Source: Rhizorhabdus phycosphaerae
GTDB taxonomy: Bacteria > Pseudomonadota > Alphaproteobacteria > Sphingomonadales > Sphingomonadaceae
Assembly (NCBI RefSeq): GCF_011044255.1
Contig: NZ_CP049107.1
Span: 4,089,001-4,153,000 of the forward strand
Direction of reading: 5' to 3'
Length of the DNA stretch: 64,000 nucleotides
A program made the position numbers and the translations under genes. The notes under the pieces are model-generated. The model ran no database searches. It was given only the letters and a program-made list of their open reading frames with translations, and was not told the origin of the DNA. Shown piece after piece: positions 25,463-32,297 of this stretch; position 1 is the stretch's first letter; each line of letters opens with the position of its first letter.

Positions 25463-25569
25463 GCCCGTGGGGATGGCGGCCGCGTGGGGGGCAACTGAAC
25501 TATTCGTAATGTGCCGCCCATCCGGGGGTATGGCGCCCGCACCTATGAGGAGCGGGAAAGGAGCCGGAT

Positions 25570-26073
25570 ATGGCGAGCAATTCTCTCGACACGCTGGCGG
25601 GCCGCTATCTCGGCAATCGCGCGCTCGACCCGGAGGAGGCAAATGTCCTCGCCAAGATCCTGGCGCGGCAGCCGATAGCGCAGGACGTGGCCGACGTAGC
25701 CGATGCGCGGGCAACGCTGGGCGATCGCCTGGCGGATCGCGTCGCGGCGGTCGGGGGAAGCTGGGCCTTCATCATCGCTTTCGCGGTGGCACTGATCGGC
25801 TGGATGCTGCTCAACACCGACGTACTCGGGCGGTGGGGGCTCGCCTTCGACCCCTATCCCTACATCTTCCTCAACCTGATGCTGTCGACGCTTGCTGCGA
25901 TCCAGGCGCCGATCATCATGATGAGCCAGAACAGGCAGGCGGCGAAGGACCGGCTGGCGGCCAGCCTCGATTATGAGGTCAATCTGCGGGCCGAGCTCGA
26001 GATATTGCGGCTGCACGAGATGATCGAGCGGCTCACGGCGACTGTCGGTGAGCTGGCGCGGGAGCGTGACTGA
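25570..26073 (+). CDS. DUF1003-family inner-membrane protein
   Basis: 167 residues. Two membrane helices, SWAFIIAFAVALIGWMLLN and PYIFLNLMLSTLAAIQAPIIMM, lie around the family signature DPYPYIFLNLMLS, followed by SQNRQAAKDRLAASLDYEVNLRAELEI and a coiled-coil-prone C-terminus. This is the DUF1003 layout; function is unknown. ATG 25570 has GGAG 6-9 nt upstream. It is the first gene of a rightward operon with the PDZ protein, two-component system and VirJ proteins, and is divergent from DUF2147-mprF across 120 nt. Confidence 0.88.
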   Translation: MASNSLDTLAGRYLGNRALDPEEANVLAKILARQPIAQDVADVADARATLGDRLADRVAAVGGSWAFIIAFAVALIGWMLLNTDVLGRWGLAFDPYPYIFLNLMLSTLAAIQAPIIMMSQNRQAAKDRLAASLDYEVNLRAELEILRLHEMIERLTATVGELARERD

Positions 26074-26074
26074 G

Positions 26075-26467
26075 ATGGCCCGGTCGCCGTCCTGGATGGG
26101 CTGGGTGGCGCTGGCCTGCGCACTGCTCGCCATCGCCGTCGTCGCGCTGCAACTTTCGGACCGCGCGCTGCGGCAGGACGTCGTGGCGGGACGCTGGCGT
26201 TCGACCGGGGCGACGCTTGCGACGATCGAAACCGAGGGCCAGCCGCGTCTCGTCGTGACCAGCCTGCGGTCGGACGGGCCGGCGCGGCGCGCGGGGCTTC
26301 GGGTGGGGGATGCGATCGAGACGGTCGACGGACGACCGGCCCCGACGATGGGCGCGTTCGATCGCGACCTGGCCGCGGGCCGCTTTGCTATCGTGCGTCT
26401 TCAGGTTAGGCGTGACGGGCAGCTGATGGAGGTCGGGGTCCCGCGCGGGCCAGGGGGAAGCCAATGA
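26075..26467 (+). CDS. membrane-anchored PDZ-domain protein
   Basis: 130 residues. One N-terminal helix (WMGWVALACALLAIAVVALQL) anchors a periplasmic PDZ domain, seen as VTSLRSDGPARRAGLRVGDAIETVDGRP. There is no protease domain, unlike DegP or RseP. It begins 1 nt after the DUF1003 stop and overlaps the response regulator by 4 nt, so it is co-made with the two-component system. An inferred role is a sensor accessory or scaffold reading misfolded or lipid-modified envelope proteins. Confidence 0.8.
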   Translation: MARSPSWMGWVALACALLAIAVVALQLSDRALRQDVVAGRWRSTGATLATIETEGQPRLVVTSLRSDGPARRAGLRVGDAIETVDGRPAPTMGAFDRDLAAGRFAIVRLQVRRDGQLMEVGVPRGPGGSQ

Positions 26468-27156
26468 GTCACAAGATCCTCGTCGTCGAGGATGATGCCA
26501 GCACCGCCGACTTCGTCGCTACAGGCCTCGCCGAACATGGATTTGTCGTCGATCGGGCGAACAATGGCCGCGATGGCCTCTTCCATGCGACCGACGGAAG
26601 CTATGACTGCATCATTCTCGACCGGATGCTGCCCGGCATGGATGGCATGGCCGTGCTTGGCGCCCTGCGGGCAGCCGGCATCGACACGCCCGTGATCATC
26701 CTGTCCGCGCTGGGATCGGCCGAGGATCGGGTGAAGGGACTCGAGGGCGGATCGGACGACTATCTGACCAAGCCCTTCGCCTTTGCCGAGCTTCTGGCCC
26801 GGATCCGGCTGCTCATCCGTCGCGCCGGCAACGGCGCGGGGGCTGCGCCGGAGACGCGCCTGTCGTGCGCCGACCTCGAGATGGATCTGCTGTCGCGCAA
26901 GGTTAAGCGGGCGGGGCAGGTCGTGGATCTGCAGCCGCGCGAATTTCGCCTGCTCGAATTCATGCTACGCCATGCCGATCAGGTCGTGACCCGCACCATG
27001 TTGCTGGAAGGCGTGTGGGATTATCATTTCGATCCCGGCACGAACGTGATCGACGTCCATGTCAGCCGGCTGCGCAAGAAGATAGACGAGGGCCATGCGC
27101 GACCGCTGCTCCATACGGTTCGCGGATCGGGCTATCGTCTCGGTCAGGACGGCTGA
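26464..27156 (+). CDS. OmpR-family response regulator
   Basis: 230 residues. The receiver domain has acids E9/D10/D11, phospho-acceptor D53 in ILDRMLPGMDG, and K103 in YLTKPF. The C-terminal winged helix (VVDLQPREFRLLEFMLRHADQVVTR, then NVIDVHVSRLRKKID) binds DNA. The ATG overlaps the PDZ-gene stop; the kinase starts 3 nt after the stop. It probably controls its own operon and the divergent mprF promoter, an inference from position. Confidence 0.95.
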   Translation: MSHKILVVEDDASTADFVATGLAEHGFVVDRANNGRDGLFHATDGSYDCIILDRMLPGMDGMAVLGALRAAGIDTPVIILSALGSAEDRVKGLEGGSDDYLTKPFAFAELLARIRLLIRRAGNGAGAAPETRLSCADLEMDLLSRKVKRAGQVVDLQPREFRLLEFMLRHADQVVTRTMLLEGVWDYHFDPGTNVIDVHVSRLRKKIDEGHARPLLHTVRGSGYRLGQDG

Positions 27157-27159
27157 GCC

Positions 27160-28527
27160 ATGGCGCTCGCGCGGTCGACGATCTTCCGCTTCGCCGCGCT
27201 GGTTTTCCTGCTGCAACTCGCCGGCGCGGGGGTGCTGCTCGGCACAGTCCGCCTGCTGACGCACCACCAGATCACGGCCGAAGCCGAAGCCAGGACCGAC
27301 GAGCTGCGCCGGGCGCTGATCGACGACTATCGACGCGGTGGCATGCGGGCGTTGTCCGACGGAGTCCGGCAGTCGCTCCTACCTGCCCGTGCACAGGGCA
27401 GCGTTCTCCTGCTAGTCGATGGCGGTAAGCAGGTCCTGGCGGGCAATCTCGCCGAATGGCCGCCTTCGCTGATCGCGGCTGACGCCCCGGCGACGCTCGA
27501 GCTTTTCCGCACGGGTCGCGACGAATCCGAGCGCATCTATGCCTCGGCCGTGCCGCTGTCCGATGGTGCCAGATTGCTGGTGGGCCATGTCGTCGAGAGC
27601 GAGTTGCGGTTCACGCTGATCCTCGAAGAAGCGATGATCGGCGGGGTGGCGGTGGCGGTCGCGCTCGCCGCCTTCGCGGCGTGGAGCGCGGCGCGGCTGA
27701 TCCACAGGCGGCTGGCCTCCACCGTGGACACGGCGCGCGCGGTGGCGGCGGGCGATCTCGCCCGGCGCGTACCGGTGGACCACAGCGAGGATGTCTTCGA
27801 CGCGCTGGGCGTCACGATCAACCAGATGCTCGATCGCATCGATGCGCTGATGACCGAACTGAAGATCGCGACCGACGGGCTGGCGCACGACCTCCGGTCG
27901 CCGCTGACCCGCCTGCGGTCGACGCTGGAGCGCGCGCTCGAGGCCTGCGAATCCGACGATGCCCGCGCCTCCGTCGCGCGGGCGATCGACGAGGGCGACC
28001 GGCTGCTGGCCATGCTCGATACCGCCTTGCGGATCAGCCGGGCGGAGGCGGGTCTGGGTCGGGAACAGTTCGTCGCGATCGACCTTGCCGGGATGGTGGA
28101 GGATCTGGTCGAGGTCTATGGACCGCTCGCCGAGGACAATGGCTTCGAGATCGTCGCCGACATTGCCGGCCCCGTCCCGGCGCGCGTGCATCGCGAACTG
28201 CTGGGGCAGGCGCTGGCGAACCTCATCGACAATGCGATGAAATATGGCGCCGGTCGCATCGTCGTTTCGGCGCGAAGCGAGGGCAGGGACGTCATCGTCG
28301 CGGTCACCGATCAGGGGCCCGGTATTGCGGAGGCGCAGCGGGCCGAGGCGCTGAGGCGCTTCGGCAGGCTGGATGCGGCGCGGAGCAAGGCCGGTGCCGG
28401 GCTGGGCCTGGCCCTGGCGGCGGCCGTCGCGCATCTGCACGGGGGCAGGCTCGAGCTCGGCGACAATGCGCCCGGCCTTCGCGTCGTCCTGCGCTTTCAT
28501 GCCGACGAGCGGGGCGGCGCCGCCTGA
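27160..28527 (+). CDS. sensor histidine kinase
   Basis: 455 residues. Two membrane helices (FAALVFLLQLAGAGVLLGT; IGGVAVAVALAAFAAWSAA) enclose a periplasmic domain of roughly 130 residues. Then come HAMP (RRLASTVDTARAVAAGDLARR), HisKA with the phospho-His in GLAHDLRSPLTRL, and HATPase_c with N-box LIDNAMKYG, G1 VTDQGPGI and G2 GAGLGLALAA. It is a complete kinase and partner of the regulator 3 nt upstream. The ligand is unknown; cationic peptides, acid or lipid state would fit the mprF/VirJ neighbours. Confidence 0.94.
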   Translation: MALARSTIFRFAALVFLLQLAGAGVLLGTVRLLTHHQITAEAEARTDELRRALIDDYRRGGMRALSDGVRQSLLPARAQGSVLLLVDGGKQVLAGNLAEWPPSLIAADAPATLELFRTGRDESERIYASAVPLSDGARLLVGHVVESELRFTLILEEAMIGGVAVAVALAAFAAWSAARLIHRRLASTVDTARAVAAGDLARRVPVDHSEDVFDALGVTINQMLDRIDALMTELKIATDGLAHDLRSPLTRLRSTLERALEACESDDARASVARAIDEGDRLLAMLDTALRISRAEAGLGREQFVAIDLAGMVEDLVEVYGPLAEDNGFEIVADIAGPVPARVHRELLGQALANLIDNAMKYGAGRIVVSARSEGRDVIVAVTDQGPGIAEAQRAEALRRFGRLDAARSKAGAGLGLALAAAVAHLHGGRLELGDNAPGLRVVLRFHADERGGAA

Positions 28528-28615
28528 CGGGATTACCGATGTTTAACCTGGCCCCCACGCTCCGAAAGGTGGCCCAGGTCTAGCACGGGGCATCGATCCG
28601 TTCAGGAGATGTCAG

Positions 28616-30091
28616 GTGCGCAGATTAGTGGCAGCTTTCTCGATCATGGCCGGGGCGGTCGCGCTGCTGCTTGCCTCGCTGTCCTCCACCTCCACCCCCG
28701 TTGCGGCGGGCGCGCCGTCGGTGGCGGTCGTCGAGCGGCCGCCGGAGGATGTCGGGGTCGATGCCTCGAGTTTCCGGAGCCAGGGGCTGGATGTTTCGGC
28801 CTACCGGCCCCACGGACCGGTCAGGGGTGTGGCGATCTTCCTGTCGGGCGACGGCGGTTGGAATCTGGGTGTCGTCGATATGGCGAAAGCCGTCGCCGCG
28901 CGAGGCGTGGCGGTCGTCGGACTGTCCGTTCCGGCCTTCCAGAAACAGCTGGAGAAAGGCGCCGGCTCCTGCGTCAATCCGAACTTCGCGCTGCAGGCAT
29001 TGGCACAGGATTATGAGCACCGTCTTGGCCTCGCCGCTTATGTCCAGCCGATGCTGATCGGCTATTCGTCGGGCGCGACCATGGCTTATGCGGCACTGGC
29101 CCAGGCGCCGGGCGGCACGTGGAAGGCGGCGGTCTCGCTGGGGTTCGGGCCGGATATCGGCGGGCACAAGCCCTGGTGCCCGATCCCAGGCGTCAGCATC
29201 TCGCGCATCACCAAGCCCGAGCATGGCTGGCTCTTCTCGCCTGCCGCACATCTCTCGGCCCCCTGGGTCCTGCTTCAGGGAAGCGTCGACCAGGTGGTGA
29301 GCGCCGATGAAGCACGACGCTTCGCCTCCGCCGTGCCGCAGGCTCGCCTGATCGAGCTGCCCAAGGTGGGCCACGGCTTCTCGGTTCAGGACAACTGGAT
29401 GCCGCAGTTCAAAGCGGCGATCGAGCCGCTGCTGGCGGCAGATGCGCCCGCCACCGGAAAGCAGTCTGCAAGCGTCGCCGATCTGCCGCTGACCATCGTC
29501 CAGGACCCTTCAGCACCGCAGACGGACATGATGGCCGTCCTCTATTCGGGCGACGGCGGCTGGGCCGGGATCGACCGGGATCTGGCCGCGCGCCTCGCTG
29601 CAAGGGGCGTGCCGGTGGTGGGCGTGGACAGCCTCCGCTATTTCTGGACGGCGCGCTCCCCGGCCCAGGCCGCCGCCGACGCCGCGCGTGTCGTCGATCA
29701 TTTCGCCCCGGTGCTGCACCGGTCGCGGGTGCTGTTCGTCGGCTATTCCTTCGGCGCCGACGACCTGCCTTACATCGTCGGCGGACTGCCGCCGAGGCTG
29801 CGCGCCACGGTCGCCCGCGTCAGCATGTTGGGGCTCAGCGGAACGGCGGACTTCCAATTCCATCTGGCCTCCTGGCTCGATCTGTCCGGAAGCGGTGCCT
29901 TGCCGACCCGGCCTGCCGTCGAGGCCTTGCGCGGGACGCCGATGCAATGCGTGCGTGGCTCGGACGAGGAGCATAGCGGATGCCTCTCCTTGCCGGACGC
30001 TATGGTCGAGCAGGTCGTGCTGGCGGGTGGGCATCATTTCGGCGGCAATGACGACGCGCTTGCCGCCACCGTCCTGAAGGGGCTGGTCTGA
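28616..30091 (+). CDS. acvB: AcvB-like protein with two VirJ domains
   Basis: 491 residues. A signal peptide (AFSIMAGAVALLLASLSSTSTPVAAG) targets it to the periplasm. Two tandem VirJ alpha/beta-hydrolase domains follow: the first has FLSGDGGWN, nucleophile motif GYSSG (S151) and GHGFS; the second has LYSGDGGWAG, GYSFGAD (S378) and GGHHFGG. In Agrobacterium AcvB has this two-part form and hydrolyses lysyl-phosphatidylglycerol in the periplasm, and its gene neighbours the mprF homologue lpiA. Here mprF lies 3.6 kb away in the same block. GTG 28616 has AGGAGA upstream. The stop overlaps the next gene by 1 nt. Confidence 0.88.
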   Translation: MRRLVAAFSIMAGAVALLLASLSSTSTPVAAGAPSVAVVERPPEDVGVDASSFRSQGLDVSAYRPHGPVRGVAIFLSGDGGWNLGVVDMAKAVAARGVAVVGLSVPAFQKQLEKGAGSCVNPNFALQALAQDYEHRLGLAAYVQPMLIGYSSGATMAYAALAQAPGGTWKAAVSLGFGPDIGGHKPWCPIPGVSISRITKPEHGWLFSPAAHLSAPWVLLQGSVDQVVSADEARRFASAVPQARLIELPKVGHGFSVQDNWMPQFKAAIEPLLAADAPATGKQSASVADLPLTIVQDPSAPQTDMMAVLYSGDGGWAGIDRDLAARLAARGVPVVGVDSLRYFWTARSPAQAAADAARVVDHFAPVLHRSRVLFVGYSFGADDLPYIVGGLPPRLRATVARVSMLGLSGTADFQFHLASWLDLSGSGALPTRPAVEALRGTPMQCVRGSDEEHSGCLSLPDAMVEQVVLAGGHHFGGNDDALAATVLKGLV

Positions 30092-30831
30092 TGCGGACGC
30101 GCAGCCGCATCGTCGCGATCGTCGCAGCTCTGCTCCTCGCGCTCCTCGGCTATGGGGCCTGGCTCGGCTATTTCGGCGGACGCGATCTCTATGTCGGATT
30201 TCCCGCACAGCACCCTGCCAGTCCCAGGCATCGCGGGGTCGCCGCCGTGCTTCTGTCGGGCGACATGGGCCTTCGTGTCGGCATGGGGCGCAAGGTTGCG
30301 CAGAGGCTTTCGGCTTCCGGCATCCCCGTGCTGGGCGTCGACTCGCTCGCCTATTTCCGCCATCGGCGCACCCCGGAAGAAGCGACCGCTCTGCTCGAAC
30401 AGGCGGTGGGGCGGGGGCTTCGCTACGGCCATGCCGACAGGCTGCTGCTGATCGGTCAATCCTATGGCGCCGACATGGTGCATGTGGGTTTCGCCGGCCT
30501 GCCTGCCGATCTGAAGAAGCGCGTGGCCCTCGTCGTCCTCGTCGTGCCGACCGACACCGTGATCTACCGCGTATCGCCCGCCGAAACGCTCGATCTGGTA
30601 AAGGCCGATGCAGCGGCGATCGACACGGCCCGGGACGTGACCGGCGTCCCGCTGCTCTGCATCCAGGGCCGCGAGGAGAAGGACAGTCTGTGCCCGCTGC
30701 TCCGGCAGCCGAACGCGCGGCGCATCGCCTTGCCGGGCGGCCACCCGCTGCACCGCGATGCGGATCGTCTGTTCCGAACCCTCTCCTCCGAGCTCGATGC
30801 CGTGCTCGCCCAGCCAAAAGCCCATGCGTGA
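30091..30831 (+). CDS. second, single-domain VirJ-type protein
   Basis: 246 residues. An N-terminal uncleaved anchor or signal (IVAIVAALLLALLGYGAWLGYF) is followed by one VirJ domain: LLSGDMGLRVGM, LGVDSLAYFRHRRTPEEAT, nucleophile GQSYGAD (S124) and GGHPLHRD. The GDGGW motif of AcvB is changed to GDMGL, so activity or substrate may differ. The ATG shares its A with the upstream TGA, and the stop overlaps the next GTG (GTGA). It may have arisen by duplication of the C-terminal AcvB domain; that is inference. Confidence 0.85.
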   Translation: MRTRSRIVAIVAALLLALLGYGAWLGYFGGRDLYVGFPAQHPASPRHRGVAAVLLSGDMGLRVGMGRKVAQRLSASGIPVLGVDSLAYFRHRRTPEEATALLEQAVGRGLRYGHADRLLLIGQSYGADMVHVGFAGLPADLKKRVALVVLVVPTDTVIYRVSPAETLDLVKADAAAIDTARDVTGVPLLCIQGREEKDSLCPLLRQPNARRIALPGGHPLHRDADRLFRTLSSELDAVLAQPKAHA

Positions 30832-31700
30832 ACGTCCACAATACGAGGTCGCTGGCGATCGCCGCCAGCCTGTTCGCTGGCGCGCTGTGGGCGACGGCCG
30901 CCATCGCCCAGGATGTCTCGGGCGTGCCCGATGACGTGAAGATCGGCGGCGACCGGATTTCGATCGGCGTCGGCCTATCGTCGACCCCGACCTATATCGG
31001 ATCGTCGCGCAACCGGGTGCTGCCGACGCTGGCGATCCAGGGGCAGATGGACGGCTATGCCTTCAACAGTTCGGGCACCGCGCTCTATCTCGACCTGATC
31101 CGGTCGAAAGGCGGCACCGGGTGGAAGCCGGTCTTCGGTCCGCTGCTGGCGGTGCGCCTCGATCGCCATGGCCATGTCGGCGACCGCCGCGTCGACGCGC
31201 TCGACGACCGCGCGATCGCGGTGGAGCCCGGCCTGTCGGTCGGTATCCAGCGGACGGGCGTGATCACCAGCCCTTATGACAGCTTCTCCGCAAGCATCTC
31301 CTGGCAACGGGACGTCGCCGGCGCCCATGGTTCCTATGTCGTCAGCCCCGAACTCGATTATGATACGCCGCTGTCGGAGCGAAGCTTCGTCAGCGTCTCC
31401 GCCTCGGCCGATTATGTGGGACGCGGCTTTGGCGGCTATTATTACGACATCGGCACCAGCGAGGCGGCAGCGAGCGGCCTGCGCCCCTATGACGGTGCGG
31501 CCCGGGCCGGCTGGAAGGACTGGAACCTCAGCGCGACGGCGGTGCACAGCCTGACCGGCATGCTCACCCACGGCTGGGGACTCTTCGCCACGGCCGGCTA
31601 TCAGCGCATTCTGGGCGCCTACCGGCGTTCGCCGCTGGTCGAAGATGTCGGCGACGCGAACCAGTGGAGCGGTGCGATCGGGATCGAATATAGTTTTTAG
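30828..31700 (+). CDS. MipA/OmpV-family outer-membrane protein
   Basis: 290 residues with a signal peptide (LAIAASLFAGALWATAAIAQ) and a 10-12-strand barrel typical of MipA/OmpV: ISIGVGLSSTPTYIGSSRNRVLPTLAIQGQ near the start, VVSPELDYDTPLSERSFVSVSASADYV, and a C-terminal GAIGIEYSF ending in Phe. MipA scaffolds murein enzymes in E. coli, and related genes often sit next to two-component systems. GTG 30828 overlaps the previous stop as GTGA and is followed at once by the signal peptide, so this start is firm although non-ATG. Confidence 0.88.
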   Translation: MNVHNTRSLAIAASLFAGALWATAAIAQDVSGVPDDVKIGGDRISIGVGLSSTPTYIGSSRNRVLPTLAIQGQMDGYAFNSSGTALYLDLIRSKGGTGWKPVFGPLLAVRLDRHGHVGDRRVDALDDRAIAVEPGLSVGIQRTGVITSPYDSFSASISWQRDVAGAHGSYVVSPELDYDTPLSERSFVSVSASADYVGRGFGGYYYDIGTSEAAASGLRPYDGAARAGWKDWNLSATAVHSLTGMLTHGWGLFATAGYQRILGAYRRSPLVEDVGDANQWSGAIGIEYSF

Positions 31701-31978
31701 GCAGCGTGAACGAATAGCAGCCTGGATGATCGGCTGATCTTGAGCCGTGCCATGGGCTGTGTGATGGTTAGATTAGGGTGGAAAGCAGAAGTCACGAGTA
31801 GGGCTTGAACTTCTTTGCGATAAGAACGCGCAACCGCCCCCAGCGATCGCAACCCATCCGCCGTCACCTGATAAGGCGCACTCATGTTCAATTGCCGTTG
31901 CGAAGTTGAGCCAGGCGTCAAGCATAATAGCAGTGCCAGAAATGCCGCAAAAGCCACAGCGCACCCGCTTTTATTCAT
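31697..31978 (-). CDS. doubtful 93-residue protein
   Basis: The frame opens with a plausible signal peptide (SGCAVAFAAFLALLLCLTPGS) but the rest shows no motif. The stop overlaps the convergent mipA stop. No ribosome-binding site stands out. It may be a decayed gene or chance. Confidence 0.2.
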   Translation of the reverse strand: MNKSGCAVAFAAFLALLLCLTPGSTSQRQLNMSAPYQVTADGLRSLGAVARSYRKEVQALLVTSAFHPNLTITQPMARLKISRSSRLLFVHAA

Positions 31979-32297
31979 CCATCATTACTCAAGACTGCAA
32001 TCGGTATGCTCGCACTATCAGCTTTGATTTTCATGAGAATCTGATGAGCATTTGGCGCGGTTTGGCTTCAACAGTCTTTGTCCGAAACGGTGTCGATAGC
32101 GCTCATTCGGCGAGAATATCCGCATTCCGCCGCTGATCACCGAAGCCAACAGGCAGTTTGCCACCCCAGAGCCAACGTCAGAGCCGTCAAAGTTAACAGA
32201 CCGCTTGCATAGTGGGGCGAGACCGGCCGCCATATACAACCATGGGCGCGTTGCTGTCCTTCCATAGGTGACAAGCTTGCCGTGTTAAGCTTCATAT
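31979..32297. other. gene-poor, lower-GC stretch
   Basis: Together with the doubtful frame to its left this makes about 600 nt of visibly lower G+C and irregular codon pattern. It contains several short frames on both strands but none with a ribosome-binding site or recognisable motif. I see no inverted-repeat ends that would mark an insertion sequence. Confidence 0.4.

Noticed and set aside
25016-25714. Upstream extension of mprF
   Set aside because: It runs through DUF2147 in another frame and lacks protein-like sequence; ATG 25015 overlapping the DUF2147 stop is the coupled start.
31773-31964. Transposase or integrase fragment in the low-GC gap
   Set aside because: I could not identify a catalytic motif or terminal inverted repeats.
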